A DNA stretch of 64,000 nt from Micromussa lordhowensis (taxonomy: Eukaryota; Cnidaria; Anthozoa; Scleractinia; Lobophylliidae), in contig OZ026598.1 in NCBI GenBank assembly GCA_964020085.1, positions 7,804,424-7,868,423 of the forward strand, given 5' to 3'. The number at the start of each line of letters is the position of its first letter. Positions within the stretch are counted from its first letter, which is position 1. Below the pieces are notes generated by a model, which saw only the letters and a list, made by a program, of their open reading frames with translations, ran no database searches and was not told where the DNA came from. Both the position numbers and the translations under genes were made by a program. Below, piece after piece: positions 22,209 to 34,364 of this stretch.

Positions 22209-22904
22209 TAATTATTTGTCATGAGCTGGGAGGGAGGCCAGCCAGCCGCTGAACACATGGGAGGAGCTAGAGGGGTACATGTTTTGTCATTTGCAGTGGT
22301 TTGTGGGTTTGACTATTATAATACTCGTTCTCGTTCTGAAGCTAAGAAATTCAATAAGTCCATTCTAACAATTTCATTATGCGTTTGTATACATTTCATT
22401 TAGGACAACCTCATTTCCAGGGCTCTTCGTTCACCTCGCAATTCTAAGGGTTTTCTCGGCCCTTGTTCCCAACCAATTGCTCTTGTAGGCTAATCTGTTT
22501 CCCATCAAGGTAAATATTTTGCTGCTGTAGACTACTTCAATAACTGTTTTATTAATACGAGTAGTTAAATGTTTTGAACGGATTTGGAATTTGACTGTTC
22601 CACGGGAAGCGGGATTCGCCAAAATTTGAGCATGGGATGCGGATATTTTTTCCTGTGTCGGAAATTTGGAAATCGTCACGACCCAAATAATTAAACATTC
22701 TAGCGGCCAAATAGCATATAGCATAGCAGTATTTTCTTGGACCATTCTGTCCGAGAGGGAAAAGTGCAATGAGGTTAACCCTATATTGAAAGCACCAACC
22801 CATGAGACAAGGCCAGACCACAACACCGGGAACTATACGTGCCATACTCTTTTCGATAAGTGTGTTGGTTCTTTAATAACGTCCCCTGCTAACATGTAAC
22901 ATTA

Positions 22905-23112
22905 AAGATGCAGAAGAGGGTGCCTTCGGTTTATAGTCCTTATCCCAGAAGACCCGAACGTCTAACCACTGCAGATGAAATTACAAAGGCTGCACATTTT
23001 ACTCGGTTATTTTAAGACCCTGAGTGTTGGTCCGGCCTGGGGCTCGAACCATCGACCCTCCGCACAGCAGACTGGCGCTCTACCAACTGAGCTAACCCGG
23101 GTAGCGGTTTAT
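22905..23112 (-). mobile_element. tRNA-derived SINE, minus strand
   Basis: On the minus strand GGGTTAGCTCAGTTGGTAGA (A box) is followed by GGTTCGAGCCCC (B box), as in a tRNA. Then comes a non-tRNA body rich in CTTAAAATAACCGAG-type sequence extending toward 22905. The tRNA part lacks a perfect acceptor stem and joins a body, so it is a SINE and not a tRNA gene. Confidence 0.7.
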
Positions 23113-24047
23113 AAAGCAACCAGGCGAGCGCTAAGTGCCGGTAGAGGCAACTTCAGTTTCACTCTGTTTCAGAGAACGACGCGTCATCATTTACTTCCGA
23201 TCGACACATATATCGGCTGAAAGTCGCGGAAAACTCACAAAGACGCTTCAATTTTTCAACATTTTCTGGGAGACATGCCCATAGAACCCCCCAGCGGAAT
23301 GGGGCCTTGGGCCCCATATTCGTTAGTGGACGGCCACTCACGGAATCCTGGCTGTCAGATCAGAGTCCGATTCGGACTACAGCGCCGATGAAGACAGTAT
23401 GGCCCACGAACAAGCTAGACGAGGCTGTTCCTGTAAACTTTCTGTCAAAAAAATGAAAATAAAAGTCAATTTTTGCGATACATGAACTGCAGCTGCAAAT
23501 GGTATTTCGAATGGTTGTCGATGGCTTGAGAAAGCATGCACTTGGGAAGTATTTGTTGGCACGGGCTTTTTGAAGTTTGTTATGTTGCCAGCATAAATGC
23601 AGTTCTAGGTGGAGATGTTGACTTTTCCAGGGCAGATTCCAGGGCGGCAAAATGTAGAATTCCGTTTGTTCAAAGAAAAGGAAAAAGGAAAAAAGTCTGA
23701 TGCCAGGTCTTGTGCTTAGAAAATCCAGTAATCCAGACATCAAAGATGCCAAAAGATTTTCGACCATTTTTCAGTGAAAGTGCTCAAAAATAGCTAAATT
23801 TTGGCATGTGGGCTTCGTTTTACCTGAGAAACACTGCTCTGAAAGTTTTTTCGCTGAGTTGCTCTTCGTTTTCGAGAAATGATCTATGCAAAAAACTCAG
23901 TTTTTTGGAGATGTTTTGTCGAACGAAAAACAAAAGAAGCCATATTATTATTTTGTAGAACAGCAAACAGGCAGACTGTTGATAGTCTGTTATAGTGTAC
24001 AGACTCTATGAAGTCAAAATCAAATCCCACAAAATCTTAGCTGTCTT
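23113..24047. other. Gene-poor stretch
   Basis: Contains a GGGGCC-rich patch at 23284-23318. No convincing gene is seen. Confidence 0.4.
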
Positions 24048-24051
24048 TTAA

Positions 24052-24453
24052 GGCGGGGGTAAACGTGAAGGCTGTTTTGTTAACACCGCCTTTCTGCCAA
24101 TATCTCAGTCATGCTTCAAGCGACACTAAATCTCTCTGCTTATCTCATTAACCACTGTTTGGCGGTTTTGTGTAAATTTTTGGGTGATTTTTGGGCATTT
24201 TGGGAAAGAGATATTTTTTCTCAAAGGATAGGTTAAATTGAGGAAAATATGAAATGTTGAAGATTTGATGGATTTGGAAAATTGAAATTTGAAGTGAAGA
24301 GTTAGTAGATGGATACCAAACAGTCCCCTAGCAACCTGGGACTCTCTTTTGCGGGGATCAACTGTCTGGTAGTGTTTCTAACCCATCTTAATCCTAACAA
24401 TTTCCTTTTTTATATCACTTCAAATGTCACACCTATTCATGTTTACCCCCGCC
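24052..24453. mobile_element. 402 bp MITE with TTAA target duplication
   Basis: Ends GGCGGGGGTAAACGTGAA and TTCATGTTTACCCCCGCC are inverted copies, and TTAA lies at both borders (24048-24051, 24454-24457). TTAA duplications are made by piggyBac and Kolobok families. Confidence 0.8.
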
Positions 24454-24457
24454 TTAA

Positions 24458-25722
24458 GTCAAAGGAAAATAGCATGTAGAGGGGAAATCTGGGAACAGAT
24501 TATCTACAGCGGTTATTTTGACGTAAAACACAAAACGTGAATCGATCAAGCATCATGGAAATACCATCGAACAAAAAAGAGATGTGGTGCGATAGAGCTC
24601 TGTCAACTAATATCTTAAGCATTGGCTGGTAGTTGAGAGGCATCATAAAGCCTTAATTAAGTCATCAACATGTTTTTAAGAAGCAAAAGGTGTCCTGAAA
24701 CTTCGAACGCAGCTGATATAATCAATGAAGTCAGACCGATCTAGGCAGCAAAGTTCAAGAGCAGTTCTTGCCCAAGGAAAAACCCCTCTCGTGAGTTGTG
24801 GCCCATTTGCCAAGCGTTGCTGGCGTCAAAACTGGTTTATAACTCCCGCACGAGTTGAAGCGACGTTTCCCGGCATACATTGCGATCACGTACGTATCGT
24901 GTTTAAATAAAGGATATGATGATGATGATGATGACGTTTCGTGGCTGTGCCTGGTAAACAGCATTATAAGTAAGAGGAAGTGACTGACAAAGGGAGTCCC
25001 ACAGATAATGGCCATGTGCAACATGTAGTGATCGATTGTAACATAGATGCAGATATATGGAGACCCATAGGTACGCAGAACTGAGAAGGGCTAATCTGTT
25101 AATCTGTCAGCCCTATCTAAAGGCCCCCTGCTTTGACTGTTTGTTAGTGACATCAACGTTGATTGCTGTATTCGATTTGATATCCCAGTTTGACAATCTA
25201 CAATGGGCGACAAATGTGTTGAGACACTTGGCAATAAATTCGATTTTGGAGCGTTCCCCCCCCTTTCCCCCCAAACAATGTTGATTTTTCTATTTGTTCG
25301 ACTGCACAGACCATAGCGCCTACACAACATTGAACTGGGGGGGCTGGGAGAATCAGAGAATTAACGCCTAGATGCAAATAAATTAGAGCAAGTGCTTAAA
25401 TATCGAAAATCGTCATTTCACTAAAAGTGTCTCAACTACTTTTGTCGCTCATTGTTAGATTTTCAAGGTATTCTGATTGGAGAAGAACGTGTCACGTGTC
25501 ACGGTTCAAAACTCACTAAAATTTGAACATTTTGTGTCTTCTAGCTTTTACTTTGGCGCCAAAAATGGATCGCTCGCGTTCGGCAACTCGCTCTTCGATC
25601 GCTATTGCCAGGTAGGAAAATAGTTGTGTCATTTATAACTGAAAAAGAAATAGAAAACATGTACCGTGTTTCTATCGAGTTATAGTGAAAGTTTGGAGAA
25701 CGAGAAATGCTGTGGGAACACG

Positions 25723-25753
<31 letters not shown>

Positions 25754-26228
25754 GAGTTATCCCAAACTTTCCCGAGTTTTTTTGTATACCTTTAATTGGG
25801 AAAAGGTAATATACCTGAAGCCTGAAAAGGAAATGGTTTATATCTCCCAGAAGAGCAATTTCTGAAATAATTGGGCTCGGCGTGTTCACCTTTTGACTGG
25901 GAAAGGTCCATACTTATTTGAACATGAACAGAAAATGCCTAAATGTTTTGTATGAGTCTTCGAGAACTTCCACATTACTCAAAACAGGGTATTTTGGGTT
26001 GCAAATATTGTAGTTTGGGCTTAGTTTGGGTTGAAAATTTTTTAATTGTAATTTATTGTAGCTATTTTTAGAAATGAGCGTGATTCGCTTGCGCGTGATT
26101 GGCTGCGTGCAAGTGTGATTATGTATGCGTGATACATGCGATTTTCTTTGATGACGCGAAACGAAAAACGAGCGAAGAGTTGACCCGACGACATTTTGTT
26201 TTGAAACAGCTACAATCGATAATTACTC
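24458..26228. other. Intergenic region upstream of paralogue B
   Basis: Contains a GAT microsatellite at about 24917-24934. No gene is seen. The last few hundred bases should hold the promoter of the gene at 26229. Confidence 0.4.
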
Positions 26229-26891
26229 ATGACAAAGTACAAGGAAGTCGACTACAAGGCCCCGAAAAGCCGTTGGCCCCTTTGGGCTATTCCATTTCTA
26301 GTGGCAATCTTGCTTCTGTTGATCGGTATTTTTATTTTTGTGACCCTTAGCGCCAAACACCACTGTTTGTTCTTCGACTGCGAACAACGTAAGATTGACG
26401 ATGGGGGCCTTGTACCACCAGATCAAAAACCCCGACAGGACGATGAACTCCTTCCTCCAACTGGCGAACCATCTTCAAGTCGAGGAACGAAGAACGAAAC
26501 CGGAGAAGCAGACAGTGCCAACAAAATGACCGTTCACGGAGAGTTGGTGTTCGAAGGAAGTGCTCCCGACCGTCTCCCAGCAAATTCGTACTTGAAAGTG
26601 GATTTTGAAGACGTTAGCCTCATGGACGCCAGTTCTGTACTTCTCGGTACAACTGTCGTCGACTTGTCGAGCTACAATAAGGCAACGAACCTCAAGTTCG
26701 AGATCAAGTGCAAAAAACCCAACCCTCATGGACGTTACAGTCTTTCTGCCGTGTTAAATATGGGCTGGCAAGCAGATGAGAACTCTTGGATAAAACCTGG
26801 TGACTTTCACACGGATACCCATCACAACGTTAAAATAGAGGACGGAAAAAGCGAATACAAGAAAGATATCACTTTGGTTCGATATAACTGA
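26229..26891 (+). CDS. Single-pass membrane protein with extracellular YbaY/YscW-like domain (paralogue B)
   Basis: A 220-residue intronless protein starting MTKYKEVDYKAPKSRWP. Residues about 16-39 form a transmembrane helix (WAIPFLVAILLLLIGIFIFV). A short Asp/Pro/Ser-rich stalk runs from about 50 to 98, much shorter than in paralogue A. Residues about 100-220 hold the conserved domain: HGELVFEG, LPANSYLKVDFEDVSLMDA, VVDLSSY, YSLSAVLNMGW, PGDFHTD and KDITLVRYN. The similarity to paralogues A and C is high across this domain and low elsewhere. The family resemblance is to bacterial YbaY/YscW lipoproteins; function in the animal is unknown. A type II topology is predicted from the basic N-terminus. 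AATAAA at about 27310 is a possible polyadenylation signal. Confidence 0.8.
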   Translation: MTKYKEVDYKAPKSRWPLWAIPFLVAILLLLIGIFIFVTLSAKHHCLFFDCEQRKIDDGGLVPPDQKPRQDDELLPPTGEPSSSRGTKNETGEADSANKMTVHGELVFEGSAPDRLPANSYLKVDFEDVSLMDASSVLLGTTVVDLSSYNKATNLKFEIKCKKPNPHGRYSLSAVLNMGWQADENSWIKPGDFHTDTHHNVKIEDGKSEYKKDITLVRYN

Positions 26892-28074
26892 ATGGTGAGT
26901 TTCTTTTCGAGTTACACGTAGATAATTGGTATTTTATTCTTCGCGTAATTTTCTCCTCGAGGCTAATGCTAAGCTTCTTCGGTCGAATATCATCTTCATC
27001 TAAAGTAAGGGCAAGTCTTAAGTTTTGAATTTGTGAAATTCACTGTGCCCGTGTTTTAATGGATTGAAGCTAACATAAATAAGACTTAAGCCCTATAAGA
27101 CCACACTCACAAGTGGGGGATTCCGCTTAAAATTTGTGTTGAAAACCTTCTCGTAAGATCTTTTTTTCGTGGAACGTGGAAAAATGGAACCATTTACATG
27201 CAAAATGCGTAATGAAATATAAGAAGCCCTGTTTTAATATTTGTTCACCAGCGCAGCCGCTCAGCTGTGAAAAAATATCAATTTCTACTTAGCTATATTT
27301 AAAAGTTTTAATAAATTTAGCTTTAAAAACTTAACATTCAGAAGGTTTTAAAAGGTCTTGCTCGCAGTGTCGGTATCAGGAAAGATATTTTATTTTTCGG
27401 ATTATTATTGTTCTATTATTTTAAGAGGACCTTTGTTTTGATTTATGGAAATTGTTAAATGAAAGAAAAAATTAACAAAGTGAACTTGATTTGTAAACTT
27501 GCACGTTTTCAGGTAATATCTCATCTAATGTCATCCCAATGATACTAATAGAGGGTAAACATGCTATTGTACAGTACTGTAGTGCCAAAAATCCCATTTA
27601 TATCAAAACCCCTTCCTTGAAAACAAACCTTTCCAAAATAGGGGTGGTAGAATTGCCAGGTATTAATGTTGCACAATACCTTGAGAGTGCTTCTTTTGTC
27701 AAATTCATTTTAAACCAAAAAGAAAGGTTATATAAAATCTAACATTTGCCAAAAAATCTCAAAATGCGTGCAAGTTATTTAGAAAAAAAAATTTTTAGTA
27801 AAAGTTAATAAGACAGTCAGGTGTCACAATCCTCATAGCGCGTCAACTTTTTGTGCAACCGGCTACACCTGGAGCTCCTGTTACAAGGGCCTAATTAGCA
27901 TTTTTTGTTTTCATGCAATTTTGCAGTTTCTGTTCTCAAATCAATTTGCTCTTCCATCCTATTTATCACTCCTTATAGGTCATTAAAGAGGCTGGCAACA
28001 GTTTCCAGTACTTTTCTAACAGCTATACTTTGAAGGATGAATGCTACCACTGTTTAACAAGTGATGCTATAATA
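26892..28074. other. 3' flank of paralogue B, no gene
   Basis: AT-rich sequence with no recognised protein. The open frame at 27539-27742 has no recognisable features. Confidence 0.4.
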
Positions 28075-28355
28075 GCGGTATCATACAAATGCCAAATCAT
28101 TGGTAAACAAGTTGCAGTCATCCCTTTTATATAGAAGGTTGCCATAGCAATGACCTACTAAAAACACCCTTAATTTTAGCTTTATGCACTTATAACTCAA
28201 AAACAAGCTCTGTGACCCCAGAAAGATCAGCGCTTAAAGCTAAAATAAGGGTGTTTTAAGCAGGTCATATTGTTACTATGGTAACCTATTATGCCATAAA
28301 ATTGACAGCAACATGTTCACCAATGATTGGGCGGTTTGTTTGATACTATGATTGT
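28075..28355. mobile_element. ~280 bp palindromic foldback element
   Basis: The left arm contains AAATCATTGGTAAACA, GTTGCCATAGCAATGACCT and AAACACCCTTA. The right arm contains the same blocks in reverse order and inverted. Arms are about 120 bp with scattered mismatches. Confidence 0.7.
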
Positions 28356-29040
28356 AGAATCAACTGATACAGAGCGGTTATAATGACACTGTTTTGAGCC
28401 TCCTTAAACATGCTAAAAAAAGATGAGAAAAGTCCTTGGACAGCAAAAATATCAAAGCCAGGGCATAAGAAGACAAAACTGGAATTTCTCTAAGGCATCA
28501 AGAAAACTTTGGTGGACATTGGCAAGGGATTGTGCATGCTAGTACCCCTTCTTTTGCCCCACTGATTTCTCTTGTTTTTTTCCCATTTCTCACAATAATA
28601 ATATTGATAGCAATTGGCAGTTGATAGCAATCAATAACTGATATTGATTGATTTCCGATCTTAATTTCTATTTATTGACTATGCCTGGTTATTGGTACTG
28701 GGAAACATCGGTCTTGCAATCTTTTGATCTGATCACGAGATCTCAGAGACTTATAAATTAGTCATGAAGACTCACAATTTTAACTGTGGTTGGTTCTGTC
28801 TCCATGTCAAAACACTTGGAGTGTCAGTCTCAAATTAGCCCCTTCAAAAAATTAGGGTCCCAGATCTCAGACAGAGAAATCATTCAGAAAGTAAGTAGAA
28901 AGATATTAACCTCCTACATAATGTGAGATTTCAATCTGGTTTTTCTTTTTACTACATGTAACTTAATGTTTCAAATGGAACATTTCAAGAGTTTCACCAT
29001 GCAGTCTTTCTTGTACACTGTATTTATTTATTTATTTTTT
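28356..29040. other. Gene-free stretch
   Basis: No gene or strong repeat is seen beyond short inverted GATTGATA-type motifs near 28605-28650. Confidence 0.35.
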
Positions 29041-29051
29041 TTTAAGCAATA

Positions 29052-29088
<37 letters not shown>

Positions 29089-29840
29089 TTTTTTTTGATA
29101 TTACAAATACTTATGATACGGTATTTACATTACTCCATACATACTCATTTTCACTTACTTAATTCAACTTGCAATGACCTTCATCTACTTACAATACTTA
29201 CAACCATGGAAACCTATGTACTTGCATAAAATTCACTCACAATGGCTTACACTTACTTACAATACTTATGACACTACCAAGTCTCACAAACAAAAGCGAT
29301 ATACTAAAACAATACAACTGTAATGAGTTTACTGTTCAAAATTAACAACAATTACCATGTTTTAAATTACTAATTATACTAAGCTGAAAAAGCGGTTGGA
29401 AGGCAAAAACAAAGAACAAAGATAACGTGAAAGAAACCGTTGATTAACTATCCAACAATTAAGGGTAAGAGAGTTGTCCATCTGTTTGTAAATTTCGTAA
29501 AGTCTTGTTTGCTACGGCAGCTGCTTTGTATACAAGTAGCTTTTCTTTCAATAATGCCATAAAGGCTGTAAATGAAGGGGATTTGGAATCGTATCTTGTG
29601 TCTGAAGATGTGAAATTTTGCAATTAAGTTGTAATAATTCAAGAGACGACACCTTGGGTCTCCAGAATTGTAACCATGGATACAAAATCTTGAGTTTGTC
29701 AAATAAGATGTTACAAGTGGAGCTGGAATTCCACCAAGTTAAAACATCAGACCAGAAGGTCCTGAGCGATGGACAACTCACTAACAGATGCTGTAGGGTT
29801 TCCTGGCTACTGCAATATACAATGTAAACACAGATCAGAA
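29041..29840 (-). mobile_element. Decayed LINE 3' end, minus strand, with (TAA)n tail
   Basis: On the minus strand, frames starting near 29830 read SQETLQHLLVSCPSLRTFW, then KILYGYNSGDP and LIAKFHIFRHKIRF, ending at a TAA at 29459-29461. This matches the C-terminal zinc-knuckle and tail of a non-LTR polyprotein, but it is spread over three frames, so it is decayed. The 3' UTR is full of GTAAGTATTGTAAGT-type repeats and ends in a run of TAA units, seen as TTATTATTA on the plus strand at about 29057-29092. Confidence 0.65.
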
Positions 29841-29890
29841 TCTGGTATTTTCATCCTGTAAAGTAACACTATGTGGGTGAATATTATGTA

Positions 29891-29924
<34 letters not shown>

Positions 29925-30047
29925 GAGACTTTTCATTGGCTTAGCCATCATGGTATATGAGCCATTATACCATGATCTACGAAAATGGCGTGCATATGCG
30001 TGATTTTTTGGGCCTTTTTGTTTTCATTGTAGTCTAGTTCTTTATTT

Positions 30048-30105
<58 letters not shown>

Positions 30106-31792
30106 TATAGCTATCTATAGCCTATAGCTAGGCTATCTATCATCTCATATCCAACACGCGCTCATGGAATAATTGTTAATTATCTTAAAACGAAAAATGC
30201 TTGATTTTGTTTCTTTAGTCATACTAAACGAGAGACTATGAATTTCGTTTATTTTATCTAGTTTGTTGTTCGTTGTACACTTAATGCATAGTGCTGCAAC
30301 ATTGAATTGACACAACAGTGAACTGTCATATTTTTCTCACGATACAAAAATCTGTATTTGAACAACATCGTGATATTATGATATTCTGATTCTTCATGAA
30401 TATAAAGAATTACTGTTTGTGAATACTCCTAACTTCCATCCCTGCTTCGTATTGCTTCCGATCAGAGTAGTTTGTTAAATTTAAAATTGTCTTTACTTAT
30501 ATAGATCTGAAATTAGCAGTAGTTGTCAGCTGACAGGGTCTTGCACAGTTCTTGCATGATCTATTGTATCATGTATGGTATTGTGGCATTTGTCTTGTCT
30601 CAAGATATGTATCCAGTATGTATCCAGTATCCAGAACCAGCACTGCAGTTGTATAATTTATGCATGTAACAAAAGTTAGCGTCATTTTCAAGTGGAAATG
30701 CTTTGGTTATTTTTGTATCAGTCTGAGTTTCCCTGGAATTTGTAAATAATGTCTCACAAAACCTTATGTTTTTATTGTGTTTTCTTTTACAGATCTTCCC
30801 TAAACAGTGTGGTACAAGATTTGGCATTTCTACATGGTGCAACATTGGACTGTGTTATTAAAAGCTGTAAATTTACTCTATGGAGCATCATCCTTTCCAT
30901 ATCTATCAGGCAACCAAAAAAGTTTCTTTGATAGGTTAATGGACGATGTTCGGACTTCAAGTAATCAAACAAAAAATGTAAATATGCAATAAATGCATAA
31001 GGGGAACGTGTGATAGCCCTGATATCTCGTAGATTTTGCCGTCAACCAGTGGCCTCTACCAATTACTTTCCTGGTAGTAAAATTTGGCAAAATTCAAACT
31101 ACAATAGAACTGTAAGAGATTGTGTATTTATTTTAAAGAGTCAATTGATTATTGTGTTGGGGGAACATTTTTTCCAGGCTAATGAAAATGATTGTCAGGC
31201 TGGTACATTCTAGTTGCAGCTTGCTGTAAGGGCAAGCTGGAAAAATGATTTCCTTTGCACCTTACGGGGTAAAGGCTTTGTTATTCCATCCCAGCAACTA
31301 TAATCTAAGCTTTCATGTGTTGTATGCATGCAAGTGTACACTGGACCTTACATGACTAAAATGGTATAATAAACAGTGTTGTACATAACCATGGTTATTA
31401 AAGCCTAAATCTGTAGACTTATAACTTGTAATATTTGTTTTACAGCAATTATTATTAAACTTTCAGGACAATATTTTGAAGCTGAGGGCTTTATTTAACT
31501 TGAAGATTATGAGCTTAAGATTGCTATTGTGTTTCATACACCAGTAAATTTTCTGTGATTCTTATTGGTTTAGAGACACTATCTGCCCATAGTGCCCATC
31601 CAAGGAAAATACCCTATACTACAGTAGCAGTCCCCCATGAAAATGTTTCTGTAAACAAGTGGGCTAATAGAAAAAAAATTGAAATATGCAATTTGTTGTA
31701 ATAAGTACATTGTACATTTGGCTTTCACACCTTTCATCTAAAAAGTTGAAAAATTCTATATGATTTTTGGTGCTAATTGAAACCCTGTTTTG
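29841..31792. other. Gene-free stretch with one palindrome
   Basis: Contains a palindrome at 30067-30178 with arms ACAATTATTCCA and TTGGATATGAGATGAT. I see no gene. Open frames around 30.7-31.2 kb lack recognisable features. Confidence 0.4.
30067..30178. mobile_element. ~112 bp palindromic foldback element
   Basis: CAATTATTCCACTCGCGCTTG...TTGGATATGAGATGATTATAG is matched by its inverted copy up to TGGAATAATTGTT, around a centre near 30120. Confidence 0.7.
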
Positions 31793-31796
31793 TTAA

Positions 31797-32226
31797 AGTG
31801 CCCATAACCCCAAATTCTTTTTTTGGCTAACATAAACAGTTAGACACACACAAAAAGAATTTGCCAAATTTCTCACTTTGTGACTTTTTAAGGCCTTTCA
31901 AAATTAACAGAAAGTAGTTGAAATTTGATATCTTTTGTGTTATGACCGAGATGGTGAGGGGTCTGGGTATATTCGTGGGTTGACGTCACATATTCATTTA
32001 CATAGCATTAACTCTTTATAAACATGCATGCAAAACAGTCTGTGACGTCAACCCAGTAATAGACCCAGGCTCCTCGCCAGCTCGGTCATGTATCAAATTT
32101 CAGCTACTTTATGTTAATTTTTAAAGCCCTTAAAAATATCACAAACCGAAAATTTTGGCAAATTCTTTTTGTGTGTTTGTCTAAGTTTCATCTTAGCCAA
32201 AAAAAAATTCTGGAGTTAAAGGCACT
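31797..32226. mobile_element. ~430 bp MITE with TTAA target duplication
   Basis: AGTGCC at the left and GGCACT at the right start an inverted repeat that continues with AAATTCTTTTTTTGGCTAA and AAAAGAATTTGCCAAA blocks, and a central TTGACGTCA pair. TTAA flanks both ends (31793-31796, 32227-32230). Confidence 0.7.
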
Positions 32227-32230
32227 TTAA

Positions 32231-33028
32231 AAGCACATTTTCAATTTCCATTCGTTGATTGGCTATGTACAGTTTTTGATGATGTCTAATTTTTAGGGCA
32301 TGTCATTGACTTGATTTTTGGAGGAGGAGATTGATAGTGAACCCATTTCATTACCTATAGGGGTATTAAACTAGATATTTTGAAGAAATAGTGCTATGCT
32401 TAGTATTTCAGCATTCTGGTACCTTTGGAGCTCCTTGATTTCCAAATTTAGCTGTTTTATATCTTCTCCCCCACTCCTCCCTCCTCACCCCACCAACACA
32501 CTGTTACAGTAGTGAGGGGCTGGATGTAACATGGTACGGTCCTCATCTCTGTCACGCAACGCTTTTCTCCGAGAGAGTAGCGTTGCGTGACAGAGAGAGG
32601 GCAGAACTGGACTAGGTTGGATAGCTGGGGTGCCTAAGCTGGACGGAGAAGGATCACTTACTTTTCAGCCCTGCTTTTCAGTTGATGTTTGCAGAGAGCT
32701 TTTCCTGGCTTTCAACATCCTGAAAGATTTAAAACGCGTTGCTTTTCTTGTACCAGCAACGGGGGTGGGGTAGGGGAGTGGAGGGATGGACGTAAATAAA
32801 ATGGCCTTCGGAAAGCTGGGCACCAGAGTAGCGCTTTCTTTCATTTGATTTCAGTTTTGTTTGCAGAAGCGTTTCGTTTATGTTCCGCTTTCTTTCCGAG
32901 TTTTCTTGTTAAACAGCTGGAAAGATTTCAAGTTTAGCTAACCACATTTTGGTTTTCTTCTACTGAAATTGCTACCACTGTGTAGCTAGATAGGAGAGGT
33001 CAATTTGTTCTTAACGTAAAGCTTACTT
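32231..33028. other. Upstream region of paralogue C
   Basis: Includes the hairpin at 32547-32595, purine/pyrimidine-rich patches and the presumed promoter and 5' UTR of the gene at 33029. No exon that would add a membrane segment can be recognised. Confidence 0.4.
32547..32595. repeat. Perfect 17 bp-arm hairpin
   Basis: CTCTGTCACGCAACGCT and AGCGTTGCGTGACAGAG are exact inverted copies separated by 15 bases. It looks like the remnant of a small foldback element. Confidence 0.75.
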
Positions 33029-33400
33029 ATGGAAATTTCTGGAGAGGTGAAATTTAGCAACGATTCGGCGCCCGATGTCCTTCCAGCAAACTCACATTTG
33101 ACGGTGAAGTTCGAAGACGTGAGCCTGATGGATGCACCGTCAGTAAAGATTGGAGAATCGGTGGTTGATGTGACAGATATTTACAAGAAAGGAGAACCTC
33201 TAATGTACCGCATAAAGTGCCCAAAACCTTCTCCCATTCACTTCAGTTACAGTGTTTCTGCCGTACTGAATGTGGGATGGAAAGCTGATGGTAACTCCTG
33301 GATAAGGAAAGGAGATTATTTGAATGATACCAGCCATCATGTTGAAATTGAAACAGGGAGAAATGTTTACAAGATGGATATCGAGGTGATAAAGTATTGA
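33029..33400 (+). CDS. Stand-alone YbaY/YscW-like domain protein (paralogue C)
   Basis: A 123-residue protein consisting only of the conserved domain: MEISGEVKFS, LPANSHLTVKFEDVSLMDA, VVDVTDIY, YSVSAVLNVGW, KGDYLND and MDIEVIKY. There is no membrane segment or signal peptide, so it is predicted cytosolic unless an upstream exon was missed. It is closer to paralogue B than to A by eye in the LPANS and FEDVSLMDA blocks. An AATAAA at 33460, only 60 bases after the stop, is a good polyadenylation signal. Confidence 0.8.
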   Translation: MEISGEVKFSNDSAPDVLPANSHLTVKFEDVSLMDAPSVKIGESVVDVTDIYKKGEPLMYRIKCPKPSPIHFSYSVSAVLNVGWKADGNSWIRKGDYLNDTSHHVEIETGRNVYKMDIEVIKY

Positions 33401-34364
33401 TACTTTTGTTTGGTAAGTTTTATCTCTGTCACTAAATTTAAGAGTAGAAAAATGCTTTCAATAAATTATTAAGATGGATTTTATCCAAGAAGATCCCTCC
33501 TGAAAGTCTTACCACCTGTACTAAATTGGCAAGGGTTTTGTTTTTTAGGTTTTTAACATGTAGGTAATTAGTTTTCACAGGCAAGCAAATCTTTTTAGCT
33601 AAATTTCTTTATAAAAGTCAATTTCCTGAAGATGGTCAAACCAGGTGTGTTACTTAGCAATAACTATTGAATGAGGCTGAGTAGGATATGAAGAATTCTG
33701 TAGGTCGAGGAGGGTGTTATCCACAGAGGCCGAAGGCAGAGGTATTATTCATTCAAATTATTTTCTCCACTCAAACTTGTAAAGATGTAAACCTACTCGC
33801 AGCCATTTCGCTCTTTGACACAACCTCATCCCAGGGTTTTCTTGGTCTATGGTTCAATAATTTTGACGTCAATGGTTCAATAATCTGCAGCGGACTGCAC
33901 TTTCGATGTTATTTTGACGTCAATGGCTCAATAATCTGCAGCGGGCTGCACTTTTGACGTCATTGGCTGAAATATGACAAAATTCTTTGCAAATTTGGTC
34001 AACAGCAGCTGGTTATGGTGAATTATGCATGTGGTTTTAACCAATTAGAAACAGGGAAATATTTTGAATGAATAATTATGAATATTATTATATGGCTGTG
34101 TCTCACAGCCACTGGAAACTACCAAATTCACAAATTTGATTGGCTGAAATTGACCGTGGTCTAGATTGTACCATCTAGGCTGGCATCTAGACTGGTTACA
34201 TTTTGTGGTGAAAAAGTTGCAAACTACATACATGAAATACATGGACTATTTTCTTCCAAAATTTTATGGAAGTGCCAAAAATCATGTTGAAAAGGAAAGA
34301 AATGGATGAGCAAACTTTGGCAGATTTAAATTCAGCTTATTGCTGTTTGCCATATGATAAACAT
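33401..34364. other. 3' flank of paralogue C with a ~60 bp duplicated block
   Basis: At about 33848-33960, the block TTTTGACGTCAATGG...CAATAATCTGCAGCGG...CTGCACTTT occurs twice in tandem, with a third TTTTGACGTCATTGG. No gene is seen. Confidence 0.5.

Noticed and set aside
23030..23101. Possible tRNA gene on the minus strand
   Set aside because: A and B boxes are present but it is fused to a SINE body and lacks a clean acceptor stem.
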